DNA of 40,000 nucleotides from Endozoicomonas elysicola (lineage in GTDB: Bacteria; Pseudomonadota; Gammaproteobacteria; Pseudomonadales; Endozoicomonadaceae). The first letter of the stretch is position 1, and each line of letters starts with the position of its first letter. The position numbers were made by a program, and so were the translations under genes. This document shows positions 18,961-27,766 of this stretch, piece by piece. The notes under the pieces are model-generated. The model searched no databases. It had not been told where the DNA came from and was given only the letters and a program-made list of their open reading frames with translations. Location: NCBI RefSeq assembly GCF_000710775.1, contig NZ_JOJP01000001.1:4989527-5029526 (forward strand), given 5' to 3'.

Positions 18961-19374
18961 GCCGTTACTCCTTTAACGATTTATACTATTCATAAACAAA
19001 GGATGTTTAAATTCCCCTTCACATCCTTATAATCTGTAAACAATATTCAGAAAGTTCCATTAAATGAATAACAACAGCGTTAACATTGCTAACAAACTCG
19101 AAAAATCATGACATTAAAGTGAGGGGGTTAAAACAAAAAACAGCTTTTTAAATATCACTAAACCTCCTACGACTTTAGTTGTATACACTTCGTGAAATCA
19201 ATAACCTATACAAAAGCCACTATGCACTTTACAACCCAACCTCTAAAAACCTTAAAACTCTCAGTAGGCTAATTGACAAAAAGTTGCTTTAATATTGGAG
19301 AGACCAACTTAAAATACCCACAGTGCATAAATCCACCTATATATGCCAGGCTCAGGAAGCATAAAGGAACAGCC
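18961..19374. other. AT-rich intergenic region before rapZ
   Basis: 414 bp without a gene. It contains the strong ribosome binding site of the leftward gene at its left end and AAGGA before rapZ at its right end. I see TTGACA at 19273-19278 but no -10 at proper spacing. Because the insertion splits the operon, a rapZ promoter should lie here. The base composition resembles the inserted gene more than rapZ. Confidence 0.5.
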
Positions 19375-20232
19375 ATGAAGCTTATCATCATCAGCGGGCG
19401 ATCCGGTTCTGGAAAAAGTTCAGCTCTGCACACCCTTGAGGATGAAGGGTTCTATTGTGTCGACAACCTGCCAGCCAGCATGCTGAGTCAGCTACCAGAC
19501 ACCTTGAAAGGCCATCATTCAGAGCCACCAAAAATGGCGGTAAGCATTGATGTCCGTAATTTACCCGGGGCACTGGACAACTTTCCCGAATTGCTCACCT
19601 CCCTGAAAAGTAAAGGTATTGACTGTCAGGTTCTTTATCTGGACACCGATAGTGAGAAACTGGTCAGCCGCTACAGCTCCACCCGGAGAAAGCACCCTCT
19701 CAGTGATGACCAGATATCTCTGAGAGAAGCCATAGAAATAGAAAAAAAACTGCTGAAGCCCGTGCTGATAGAAGCAGACCTGAAAATTGATACAACACCG
19801 CTTTCTGTCCACCAAATTCGCGACCTGATCAAACAGGAGTACTGCGGTGATGAGAAGACAGGGATGGCTGTACTCTTTCAATCTTTTGGTTTTAAAAACG
19901 GAACGCCTTCCGACGCTGATTTTATTTTTGACGTTCGCTGCCTTCCAAACCCCTTCTGGGTTGAGTCCCTAAGAATTCATACTGGTCTGGAAGAACCCGT
20001 CATTGATTTTCTGAAAGATGACCCTGCAGTTACTGAGATGGTCAGCGATATCAGTGCCTTTATCGAGAAGTGGCTCCCCCGATTTGAATCAGCCCAACGC
20101 AGTTATATGACCATTGCCATTGGTTGCACTGGTGGGCAGCACCGCTCAGTCTATATTTGTAAAACACTGGGTGAACTGTTCACCAGTAAACTGGAACGGG
20201 TTCAGGTCAGACACAGAGAGCTTCACGAATAA
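19375..20232 (+). CDS. rapZ: RNase adapter protein RapZ
   Basis: RapZ binds glucosamine-6-phosphate and, in enterobacteria, presents GlmZ RNA to RNase E; it is also a nucleotide-binding protein. The 285-residue product has Walker A GRSGSGKSSALHTLEDEGFYCVDNLP, the conserved LDTDSEKLVSRYSSTRRKHPL, the central FKNGTPSDADFIFDVRCLPNPFW, and the C-terminal GCTGGQHRSVY motif. AAGGA precedes the ATG at 19375; the frame extends upstream but without a good start. Its TAA overlaps the npr ATG by one base. Confidence 0.97.
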   Translation: MKLIIISGRSGSGKSSALHTLEDEGFYCVDNLPASMLSQLPDTLKGHHSEPPKMAVSIDVRNLPGALDNFPELLTSLKSKGIDCQVLYLDTDSEKLVSRYSSTRRKHPLSDDQISLREAIEIEKKLLKPVLIEADLKIDTTPLSVHQIRDLIKQEYCGDEKTGMAVLFQSFGFKNGTPSDADFIFDVRCLPNPFWVESLRIHTGLEEPVIDFLKDDPAVTEMVSDISAFIEKWLPRFESAQRSYMTIAIGCTGGQHRSVYICKTLGELFTSKLERVQVRHRELHE

Positions 20233-20501
20233 TGATTACATATCGAAAAAAAATTATTAATAAACTGGGTTTGCATGCTCGGGCTGCATCCAAGTTTGTG
20301 ACCACGTCATCCGCTTTTTCCAGCCAGATTGAAATTGAATTCAACGGGCGTAAGGTCGATGGCAAGAGTATTATGGCCGTCATGATGCTGGCAGCTGGAC
20401 AAGGCTCCGAACTTGAGCTTCTTTGTAATGGTCGTGACGAGGAGGCAGCCTGTCTGGCACTGTGTGAACTAATAGACGATCGCTTTGGTGAAGAAGAATA
20501 A
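20232..20501 (+). CDS. npr: HPr-like phosphocarrier NPr
   Basis: NPr (PtsO) accepts phosphate from PtsP and passes it to PtsN. The 89-residue product is an HPr protein with the phosphoacceptor His15 in GLHARAASKF and the Ser46-region motif GKSIMAVMMLAAGQGSEL. It is translationally coupled to rapZ (TAATG). The acidic end is typical of NPr. Confidence 0.95.
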   Translation: MITYRKKIINKLGLHARAASKFVTTSSAFSSQIEIEFNGRKVDGKSIMAVMMLAAGQGSELELLCNGRDEEAACLALCELIDDRFGEEE

Positions 20502-20617
20502 CTGGCTCCCCCTTACCAGGGAGTAGCCTCTGCACATACAATAAGTGACCATTCTCCATTTTCTCTGGATACCTGGTTTTTTAACCCGATACCCAGAATC
20601 CAGTCAGGCAGATAATA

Positions 20618-21976
20618 ATGGCCCAGCAGCTGCAATTGAGCATCGGTGAAGACGAGCTAAAAAAACTCAATGATGCTCTTGAGCATGGCGTATCTTCAGA
20701 ATTACGTACCATGCTGAATACATTGCCTCCTGCTGATACCGCACACTTGCTTGAGTCTTCACCTCCAAAGCTACGAAGCCTGTTATGGCGACTGGTAGAC
20801 AGGGAACAGGAAGGCGATGTACTTCAGGAATTAAGTGAAGAGGTTCGACAGTTCTTTCTGGATCAGATGAACATTGCCGAGCTGAAAGCGATCACTGAAG
20901 GTCAGGATGTTGATGACATCGCAGACCTTCTACAGCAGCTGCCGGACACCATCACCCGTCAGGTTCTGGACTCCATGAACAGCCAGGACCGACAAAGGGT
21001 TGAAGCCGTTCTGGCTTATCCGGAAGACTCTGCCGGCGGCCTGATGAACACCGACACCATTACAGTGCGCCCCAATAACACCGTTGATGTTGTACTTCGC
21101 TATCTTCGCCGTCACGAGGGCATTCCGGATACCACTGACAGCCTGCTGGTTGTAAACCGTCGTGATGAATACATTGGCCGTCTGCCCCTTACCTTACTGC
21201 TAACAACCGAACCAAGCGCCACCGTCAGGGAGGTGATGTTAACCGACCTTGACCCTATTCCTGCAGATATGGAGGATACTCAGGTAGCCCAGCTGTTCGA
21301 GCGGCAGGACCTCCTTTCTGCCCCCGTCGTTAATGAAACAGGCAAACTGCTTGGCCGTATCACCATTGATGATGTGGTGGATGTTATCCGGGAAGAAGCC
21401 GAACACTCCATGATGAGCATGGCGGGCCTGGATGATGATGAAGATACTTTCGCCCCGGCATTACGAACAGCCAGACGTCGTGCGGTATGGCTGGGGTTCA
21501 ACTTGATTACGGCATTTATCGCCGCCTCCGTCATTGGCCTATTCCAGGAAACTATTGATAAAGTGGTTGCTTTAGCGGTTCTGATGCCCATTGTTGCGGG
21601 AATGGGAGGTAATGCTGGCAGTCAGGCTCTGACTCTGGTCATCCGGGGGATGGCTTTGGGGCAAATCAGCAAAACCAACCTTAAATGGTTATTAAGCAGA
21701 GAGCTGGCTGCTGGTTTTCTTAATGGGCTGCTCTGGGCAACACTAGTGGCTGCAATTGCCTGGGTCTGGTTTGATGATCCGGTTATCTCTCTGGTCATTG
21801 CCTGTGCGATGGTCATTAATTTAAGTGTTGCGGTCATCACCGGAGCAGCATTGCCGGTTCTTCTCAAATCAATGAATATCGATCCGGCACTGGCTGGCAG
21901 TATTATTCTGACGACCGTATCTGATGTAGTTGGCTTTTTCTCATTCCTTGGGCTGGCGACGATTTTTTACGGGTAG
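20618..21976 (+). CDS. mgtE: Magnesium transporter MgtE
   Basis: MgtE is a Mg2+-gated Mg2+ channel of the inner membrane. The 452-residue product has the N-terminal superhelical domain (about 1-130, ending LAYPEDSAGGLMNTD), two CBS motifs (about 140-255, sensing Mg2+), a plug helix and five membrane helices. The pore signature PIVAGMGGNAGSQALTLVIRGMALG is complete. It follows npr by 116 nt; a similar rapZ-npr-mgtE order is known in other gammaproteobacteria. Confidence 0.95.
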   Translation: MAQQLQLSIGEDELKKLNDALEHGVSSELRTMLNTLPPADTAHLLESSPPKLRSLLWRLVDREQEGDVLQELSEEVRQFFLDQMNIAELKAITEGQDVDDIADLLQQLPDTITRQVLDSMNSQDRQRVEAVLAYPEDSAGGLMNTDTITVRPNNTVDVVLRYLRRHEGIPDTTDSLLVVNRRDEYIGRLPLTLLLTTEPSATVREVMLTDLDPIPADMEDTQVAQLFERQDLLSAPVVNETGKLLGRITIDDVVDVIREEAEHSMMSMAGLDDDEDTFAPALRTARRRAVWLGFNLITAFIAASVIGLFQETIDKVVALAVLMPIVAGMGGNAGSQALTLVIRGMALGQISKTNLKWLLSRELAAGFLNGLLWATLVAAIAWVWFDDPVISLVIACAMVINLSVAVITGAALPVLLKSMNIDPALAGSIILTTVSDVVGFFSFLGLATIFYG

Positions 21977-21981
21977 GCTTT

Positions 21982-22028
21982 GAACCACAAAGACCACAAA
22001 ACTTAATGTACTTTGTGGTCTTCGTGGC
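21982..22028. terminator. Bidirectional terminator between mgtE and pmbA
   Basis: GAACCACAAAGACCACAAA pairs with TTTGTGGTCTTCGTGGCTC (17 of 19 positions) around a short loop, directly between the two converging genes. Confidence 0.8.
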
Positions 22029-22035
22029 TCAAAAA

Positions 22036-23397
22036 TCACTCGCCAGCCAGTTTCATACTGCTGATTAGAATTGAACCGGTCTGGATATTCCCCCGCTTAT
22101 CCACGTCATTACCGACAGCAACAATATTCCGATAGATATCTTTCAGGTTGCCGGCAATGGTCACCTCAGAAACCGGGAACTGGATTTCACCATTCTCTAC
22201 CCAGAATCCACCAGCGCCACGGGAATAATCGCCCGTTACGGTATTAACCCCCTGCCCCATCAGCTCTGTTACCAGTAAACCGGTACCCATTTGCTTCAAC
22301 AGCTCACTCTGATCGCCAGCATTACTTTCAACAAACAGGTTATTGACACCACCCGCATTACCAGTGCTATCCATGCCTAACTTACGGGCAGAGTATGTAC
22401 TTAAAATGTAATGCTGCAAAATACCATCTGTAATAAAGTCTTTGGCGTAGGTTGCCAACCCATCATTATCAAAACTCGCAGATCCGAGCATGTTCTTTAA
22501 TAGAGGCTGCTCATGAATGCGCATCCATTCTGGGAAAATTGGTTTACCCAGATGATCCAGCAGGAAAGAGGCCTGACGATAGAGACTACCACCACTGATC
22601 GCCCCCAGAAAATGAGAGATAAGGCCTGAAGCTACCTCTGGTGCAAACAGCACAGGTACCTCTGCAGTACCTACTTTGCGCGCTCCAAGTCTGCGAACCG
22701 TGCGCTCTGCAGCTTTCTTACCGACAGCGATCGCTTTTTCCAGTTCATTGGCATTACGGTTTACTGTGTACCAGTAATCCCGCTGCATCTCATCTCCCTG
22801 CATGCCAATCAACACAGCACTCAGGCTGTGGCGACTGGAAACATAACTGCCAACAAAACCATGACTGTTTCCATAGACACGGCAGCCCTGGTGGCTGGAT
22901 ACACTGGCTCCGTCTGAATTAATAATTTTATTACTGTAGGCCCGGCCCGCATCTTCACATTGCAGTGCCAAATCAATAGCCTGCTGGGCATCTATCCCCC
23001 AGGGATGATACAAATCAAGATCAGGAAGCGACTCGCCGTCTGCCATCAAAGTTGCATCTGCAAGACCTGCATAAGGATCTTCGGAGGTGTAACGGGCAAT
23101 ATCACAGGCAGCTTTTACTGTTTCACGAATCGCCTGCAGGCTACTATCAGAAGTACTTGCCGAACCTTTCCGTTTACCAAGGTACACGGTAATACCCAAC
23201 CCCTGGTCACGATTAAACTCAACCGTTTCAACTTCACCCATACGAACACTGGCGGAAAGACCTGCATCCATACTGATACCAACCTCACAGGCGTCAGCTC
23301 CCTGCCTGGCGGCCTCATCAAGAATATCGTTAGCCAGTGTTTTCAGTCTGGCCTCTTCGCTACGTGGATCCAGTACTGCATTGGAAGATTCGCCCAT
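22036..23397 (-). CDS. pmbA: Metalloprotease PmbA/TldE
   Basis: PmbA (TldE) forms a heterodimer with TldD and cleaves peptides such as microcin B17 precursor and CcdA. The product, about 453 residues from the ATG at 23397 (MGESSNAVLD, with AGGTGG upstream), matches the family length. Recognisable parts are VEFNRDQGLGITVYLGKRKGSASTSD, FAPEVASGLISHFLGAISGG and GDYSRGAGGFWVENGEI near the C-terminus. TldE itself lacks the HExxxH zinc site carried by TldD, and none is seen here. It is divergent from darP, as in E. coli relatives. Confidence 0.95.
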   Translation of the reverse strand: MGESSNAVLDPRSEEARLKTLANDILDEAARQGADACEVGISMDAGLSASVRMGEVETVEFNRDQGLGITVYLGKRKGSASTSDSSLQAIRETVKAACDIARYTSEDPYAGLADATLMADGESLPDLDLYHPWGIDAQQAIDLALQCEDAGRAYSNKIINSDGASVSSHQGCRVYGNSHGFVGSYVSSRHSLSAVLIGMQGDEMQRDYWYTVNRNANELEKAIAVGKKAAERTVRRLGARKVGTAEVPVLFAPEVASGLISHFLGAISGGSLYRQASFLLDHLGKPIFPEWMRIHEQPLLKNMLGSASFDNDGLATYAKDFITDGILQHYILSTYSARKLGMDSTGNAGGVNNLFVESNAGDQSELLKQMGTGLLVTELMGQGVNTVTGDYSRGAGGFWVENGEIQFPVSEVTIAGNLKDIYRNIVAVGNDVDKRGNIQTGSILISSMKLAGE

Positions 23398-23615
23398 GAT
23401 TCCACCTGATCTGTTTTGTTTATATCTATTGTGCCGCTGCTCATCGAAGAATGCATCAGATAGTTGCTCTATCCGACACAAGGGAAAAAACATCCCAATT
23501 GAGAAGCATTCTGAAGTAAAATACTAAGAATTGTATCTATTTTCCTATCCATGGAACTGCTTTGCCATAATCCAACTTTATGAAAACTGCAGATTCCCAT
23601 CAATGGCAACCCTCT

Positions 23616-24158
23616 ATGAGTAAAAAGAGCCGTCGTATCCAGGAAGCCTGGGACGATGAAGAAACCGAAGAAGTCATCATCGTCAGCAAATCCGAACTCA
23701 AGCGTGACATGGATGAGCTGAAGAGTATCGGTGCCCGACTGATGGAACTTAAGCCAACACTGCTGGATAAGCTGCCTCTGAATGATCGCCTTCGTGAAGC
23801 TCTGGATGAGAGTAAACGCATTAAAAGTCATAATGCCAGAAAGCGGCACCTCGGTTTTGTTGGAAAACTGCTGGCTGACCAGGATATTGAACCCATCACG
23901 GAACTTCTAAATCAGCTGGATTCCTCCAGTGAAGAATACAACCGCCGGTTCCATCAATTGGAGAGGTGGCGTGACCAGCTTATCCATGATGATGACAGTC
24001 ACACGGCATTAACTGAATATCTGGAGCACTACCCGGAAGCTGACCACCAGCATATCCGTCAACTGGTTCGCAATGCCCAGAAAGAAGCCTCCCAGGACAA
24101 GCCTCCAGCGGCGGCAAGAAAGCTGTTCAAATACCTGAGGGAAGTGGACGAACTTTAG
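23616..24158 (+). CDS. darP: Ribosome biogenesis factor DarP (YjgA)
   Basis: DarP/YjgA associates with late 50S precursors. The product, about 180 residues, has the DUF615 features VSKSELKRDMDELKSIG, LDKLPLNDRLREAL, RKRHLGFVGKLLADQDIEPI and KPPAAARKLFKYLREV. The ATG at 23616 (MSKKSRRIQEAWDDEE) fits the short acidic start of the family; an ATG at 23580 is also in frame and neither has a clear ribosome binding site. It is divergent from pmbA. Confidence 0.93.
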   Translation: MSKKSRRIQEAWDDEETEEVIIVSKSELKRDMDELKSIGARLMELKPTLLDKLPLNDRLREALDESKRIKSHNARKRHLGFVGKLLADQDIEPITELLNQLDSSSEEYNRRFHQLERWRDQLIHDDDSHTALTEYLEHYPEADHQHIRQLVRNAQKEASQDKPPAAARKLFKYLREVDEL

Positions 24159-24168
24159 GCAGAACCAT

Positions 24169-24192
24169 GAACAGGCTGAAATCAGCCTGTTC
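24169..24192. terminator. Hairpin between darP and the globin gene
   Basis: GAACAGGCTGA / TCAGCCTGTTC, a perfect 11-bp stem with a 2-nt loop, lies between the converging genes. No long T-run follows, so termination strength is uncertain. Confidence 0.5.
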
Positions 24193-24196
24193 TCCC

Positions 24197-24604
24197 CTAC
24201 TCCCTCTCCTGAATTTGCAATCCAACGATATTCCCCTGCATCACAATATGCTTTTGCAAGTTGCGAGCAATACCCCTTGCCCAACTTTTTGCCTTTTCCG
24301 CATTATCCCCTATAAAGCAGTCATCCAGTGTCTGATCAAACAGTTTCAGCCATCGTTCCATCTGTTCGGGGTGAAAATCGACCTTCTGAAACACCTCAAG
24401 ATGAGGCTGCAGCGCATTTCTACGGTAACCTCGGGACTTCAACAGTAACGACTCCCAGAATGTAATCATAATGGGTAGATGATATTCCCAGTCAACCTGG
24501 GCAATATCGTTAAAAATAGGCCCTAGCACGTCATCCTTCTGGACTCTGCCATAGAAGGTCTCCACCAGCAGCCTGATATCGTCTGAAGTAGTGATATCCT
24601 TCAT
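24197..24604 (-). CDS. Group III truncated haemoglobin
   Basis: Small haem protein related to Campylobacter Ctb (trHb group III), which binds O2 and NO and helps resist nitrosative stress. The product is about 135 residues from ATG 24604 (AAGAGG just upstream; a GTG two codons earlier is less likely). Family strings are LVETFYGRVQKDDVLGPIF, the FWESLLL helix, LQPHLEV with the proximal His, FHPEQMERWLKLFDQTLDD and AKSWARGIARNLQ. It is divergent from norB across an NsrR-like operator, which supports an NO-related role. Confidence 0.9.
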   Translation of the reverse strand: MKDITTSDDIRLLVETFYGRVQKDDVLGPIFNDIAQVDWEYHLPIMITFWESLLLKSRGYRRNALQPHLEVFQKVDFHPEQMERWLKLFDQTLDDCFIGDNAEKAKSWARGIARNLQKHIVMQGNIVGLQIQERE

Positions 24605-24696
24605 AACCACCTCTTGATTTCTCTACATCGCCCCATCAGCACACCTTGTAGCCAAGCCTGAAACAACAGCCAATCTGACATTATTTTCATACACAA

Positions 24697-24724
24697 ACTA
24701 TAACATGCATTTTAAATGCTACAA
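24697..24724 (-). promoter_or_regulatory. Promoter of the globin gene
   Basis: On the minus strand TTGTAG (24724-24719) and TATAGT (24702-24697) are 16 nt apart. The spacer is almost wholly the NsrR-like palindrome. About 95 nt of leader separates it from the globin start. Confidence 0.55.
24702..24724. promoter_or_regulatory. NsrR-like operator between globin and norB
   Basis: An 11-1-11 arrangement: AACATGCATTT, T, AAATGCTACAA. The left half matches the NsrR half-site AAGATGYATTT at 10 of 11 positions; the right half is weaker. NsrR is the [Fe-S] NO-sensing repressor of hmp, ytfE and yeaR in enterobacteria. The site overlaps the divergent promoter elements (including TACAAT at 24719-24724 for norB), as expected for a repressor. 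Confidence 0.7.
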
Positions 24725-24764
24725 TTAAATCACAAGAATGACTGCAACGGCGCAGAGGTCAGGT

Positions 24765-27035
24765 ATGTCGCAGGTTGATCGCAGAGCTTGGCAAGTACTG
24801 GGGATCGTCTTTATTGTCTCATTTGCAATTCTGTTATGGCAGGGTCAGGCGATCTACCGTCACGCTCCCCCTATCCCGGATAAAGTAGTCAGCATCAACG
24901 GTAAGCTTTTGTTTACCAAAGAGGATATTTTACAGGGGCAGCTGGTATGGCGATCTATTGGAGGCCATGAAACCGGTTCTATCTGGGGGCATGGAAGTTA
25001 TGTCGCCCCTGACTGGAATGCAGACTGGCTACATCGTGAAGCATTACAACTGCTGGATGTTTTCGCCTTCAAGGACTTTAACCAGACCTATCAATCCCTG
25101 CCAGAGCATCTTAAGGCCTCCGTAAAAGCAAGAACCCGGGAGTCCATCAGAACCAATACACTGAACTCGGAAAACAGAGTGATCACACTATCTGCTGAAC
25201 GCACTGAAACCACCGAAGCTATGTCTCACTATTACCAACAGCTCTTTGGTAACAACCCTGAGTTCCAGACACTCAGGGAACAGTACGCCATTCGTGAAAA
25301 CCCCATAGAAAATGCCAGTTACAGAAGACAACTGACAGCATTTCTATTCTGGACAACCTGGGCCACATCCACCAATCGACCCGACAGCGATATCACCTAT
25401 ACCAGCAACTGGCCTCATGAACCCCTGATTGATAACACTCCAGCTGGAGCCCTGCTTGGCTGGTCCATTTTCAGTATTGTATTGCTGATAGCCGGTATTG
25501 GCGCCATGGCGTGGCATCATGCCGCTACGGTCAGAAACGAAAGCTTACCAGCACCCCCTTCCAGTGACCCTCTGGCTCAGTCCACGGTGACACCTTCAAT
25601 GATGGCTACACGGAAGTTTTTCGGTACCGCCATTGCACTGTTTGTACTTCAGATCATCCTTGGAGGAGTCACCGCCCATTATGCCGTAGAAGGTCAGGAG
25701 TTTTACGGCATCAATCTCAGTGAGATTCTTCCTTACGCCATTACCCGAACCTGGCACACCCAGCTGGGACTTTTCTGGATTGCAACAACGTGGCTGGGTA
25801 CCGGGCTCTATTTTGCGCCTTTACTGTCAGGCGCTGAACCACGGTATCAAAAGCTTGGGGTTAATCTGCTGTATGGTGCACTGCTTCTCGTGGTCACTGG
25901 CTCCATGGCCGGAGAGTGGCTAGGGGTAGGGCAATACTTCAATCTGGATATGAATTTCTGGTTTGGCCATCAAGGGTATGAATACGTTGACCTTGGCCGG
26001 TTCTGGCAGATAGCGCTGTTTACCGGGCTTCTACTGTGGCTGGCACTGGTTACCCGGGCAATAATCCCTGCGCTTCATCGCAACGCCGGTGACAAACAGG
26101 TGCTCTGGGTATTTTTTCTCTCATCCATTGCCATTGGCCTGTTTTATGGAGCCGGTCTGTTTATGGGAAAACACACCCATCTGGCTCTGGCAGAGTATTG
26201 GCGCTGGTGGGTAGTTCACCTCTGGGTTGAGGCCTTTTTTGAAGTCTTTGCCACTGCCGTTATTGCCATTCTTTTTGTCCGGCTTGGGTTAATACGAACA
26301 CAATCAGCCAACAGCGCTGTTGTTTTTGCCACTACCATATTTCTGGTGGGCGGTATTATTGGCACTCTTCATCACCTCTATTTCGCGGGTGTGCCTACCT
26401 CCGTCATTGCCTGGGGTGCCAGTTTCTCAGCTTTGGAAGTCGTTCCTTTGTGTCTGATTGGACTGGAGGCTTATGAAAACTACCGGCTCCGAAAAGCAGC
26501 TACGTGGGTAAAAGCCTACCAATGGCCCATTCTTTTCTTTGTTGCCACCGCTTTCTGGAACTTGGTCGGTGCCGGTGTATTCGGTTTCCTGATCAACCCC
26601 CCCATTTCGCTTTATTACATCCAGGGCTTGAACACCACTCCACTTCACGGCCATACCGCACTGTTTGGTGTCTATGGCATGCTCGGCATTGGTCTTCTAT
26701 TAACCTGTATGAAAAGACTTGCCAATCCTGCCTGCTGGGATGATCGACTATTAAAATGGGCATTCTGGAGCCTTAATGGCGGGTTGGCGGCAATGGCATT
26801 AACCACCCTCTTGCCCATTGGGGTTTTACAGGGTATCGCCAGTGCAAGTGAAGGTTACTGGTATGCACGATCACCAGAGTTTATTCATCAACCCATTATC
26901 CATACGCTTGTCTGGTTAAGGATGGTGGGAGATATCATTTTTGGTATGGGAGCACTGGCTCTGGCCGGGTTTATGGCCAAACTCGCCCTTGGACAGAGAA
27001 AGTTCAATGCTAACAATATGGCGATGGATGAGTAA
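24765..27035 (+). CDS. norB: Quinol-dependent nitric oxide reductase
   Basis: Single-subunit qNOR that reduces 2 NO to N2O with quinol electrons in the inner membrane. The 756-residue product has an N-terminal helix and a long periplasmic domain (about residues 40-210, with GGHETGSIWGHGSYVAPDW) that replaces NorC, then about 12 membrane helices. Haem/FeB ligand positions are visible: His331 (WHTQLGLFW), His485 with Glu489 and Glu493 (HLWVEAFFEVF), His536-His537 (GTLHHLYF) and His628/His630 (LHGHTALFG). The ATG at 24765 has GAGG 6 nt upstream and is preferred over the ATG at 24738. No nitrite reductase is visible nearby, so detoxification is more likely than denitrification. Confidence 0.95.
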   Translation: MSQVDRRAWQVLGIVFIVSFAILLWQGQAIYRHAPPIPDKVVSINGKLLFTKEDILQGQLVWRSIGGHETGSIWGHGSYVAPDWNADWLHREALQLLDVFAFKDFNQTYQSLPEHLKASVKARTRESIRTNTLNSENRVITLSAERTETTEAMSHYYQQLFGNNPEFQTLREQYAIRENPIENASYRRQLTAFLFWTTWATSTNRPDSDITYTSNWPHEPLIDNTPAGALLGWSIFSIVLLIAGIGAMAWHHAATVRNESLPAPPSSDPLAQSTVTPSMMATRKFFGTAIALFVLQIILGGVTAHYAVEGQEFYGINLSEILPYAITRTWHTQLGLFWIATTWLGTGLYFAPLLSGAEPRYQKLGVNLLYGALLLVVTGSMAGEWLGVGQYFNLDMNFWFGHQGYEYVDLGRFWQIALFTGLLLWLALVTRAIIPALHRNAGDKQVLWVFFLSSIAIGLFYGAGLFMGKHTHLALAEYWRWWVVHLWVEAFFEVFATAVIAILFVRLGLIRTQSANSAVVFATTIFLVGGIIGTLHHLYFAGVPTSVIAWGASFSALEVVPLCLIGLEAYENYRLRKAATWVKAYQWPILFFVATAFWNLVGAGVFGFLINPPISLYYIQGLNTTPLHGHTALFGVYGMLGIGLLLTCMKRLANPACWDDRLLKWAFWSLNGGLAAMALTTLLPIGVLQGIASASEGYWYARSPEFIHQPIIHTLVWLRMVGDIIFGMGALALAGFMAKLALGQRKFNANNMAMDE

Positions 27036-27039
27036 CTCG

Positions 27040-27480
27040 ATGAAGAGCAATTCTACACACATGGCCATGCTGTTACTGCTGATATGGGCAGGCATGATAC
27101 TGGGTATTTCTTTTCTGGCTACCCCGGTGAAATTTACAGCGCCCTGCCTGACTCTTTCGGTCGGCGTCGATGTTGGGCGTCATGTCTTTGCCGTTTTTGA
27201 CAAAGTTCAATGGCTCATTATTGCGCTGCTCGTCCTGGTGTCGCTCAGATATTCACCCAGCGGTATGATTCGGTGGCTAGCGCTCATCGTTTTTATGCAG
27301 ATCATGCAGTCTGCGTGGCTGCTTCCCATACTTAATCAGCAGGCACTTGACATTATTGCCGGACAAAAACCGCAAGTGGGTCATTTTCACGCCATTTATG
27401 GCGTCATTGAATTGTGCAAACTATTAACAGTACTAGCGCTTGCCTGGTTCCTGCTATCTCTTGAGGAGTGTAACTCGTGA
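27040..27480 (+). CDS. Small membrane protein of the NO operon
   Basis: Unrecognised 146-residue protein with about four membrane helices: LLLLIWAGMILGISF, WLIIALLVLVSL, a segment around LIVFMQIMQSAWLLPI, and LLTVLALAWFLL. Conserved-looking polar residues within or beside helices include Lys in ATPVKF, His in GRHVF and VGHFHAIYG, and Glu in GVIELCK. It starts 4 nt after the norB stop and its TGA overlaps the next start (GTGA), so it is cotranscribed and translationally coupled. An in-frame ATG at 27028 is a possible earlier start. A role in NO handling, haem or quinone access is a guess from position. Confidence 0.85.
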   Translation: MKSNSTHMAMLLLLIWAGMILGISFLATPVKFTAPCLTLSVGVDVGRHVFAVFDKVQWLIIALLVLVSLRYSPSGMIRWLALIVFMQIMQSAWLLPILNQQALDIIAGQKPQVGHFHAIYGVIELCKLLTVLALAWFLLSLEECNS

Positions 27481-27749
27481 ACACACTACCTGAGCACGTA
27501 TCCGCTTATAAAAAAACCAAACTCTTTACTTCAGAGTGCTGCCCTGCAGCATTTATCAAAGAACACTCGACAGCAGAAGGTGTTTGGGGCGTTTTGCATA
27601 TTACCAAAGGCGGCCTGGTATTTTGTGATGATGAAACCGGTGAAGACACATCACTTACCGAAGGAGAGCAAGCTGTGATTGCTCCAGCCATGCGACATCA
27701 TTTGAAACTGGAAGGCTATGCTGAGTTCTTTGTTGAGTTTTATCGGTAA
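27477..27749 (+). CDS. DUF1971 (YeaR-like) protein
   Basis: The 90-residue product is a cupin-like DUF1971 protein related to E. coli YeaR and to the C-terminal part of tellurite-resistance TehB-type proteins: LFTSECCPAAFIKEHSTAEGVWGVLHITKGGL and a final VIAPAMRHHLKLEGYAEFFVEFY. E. coli yeaR is repressed by NsrR and induced by nitrate/NO, matching its place here as third gene after norB. The start is GTG at 27477, overlapping the preceding stop, with GAGGAG about 8 nt upstream. The histidines could bind metal. Confidence 0.88.
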   Translation: MNTLPEHVSAYKKTKLFTSECCPAAFIKEHSTAEGVWGVLHITKGGLVFCDDETGEDTSLTEGEQAVIAPAMRHHLKLEGYAEFFVEFYR

Positions 27750-27766
27750 CAGTTGTCTCAATGCCT

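Noticed and set aside
19263-19296. Possible sigma-54 or sigma-70 promoter before rapZ
   Set aside because: The GG/GC spacing does not fit -24/-12, and TTGACA has no -10 at 16-18 nt.
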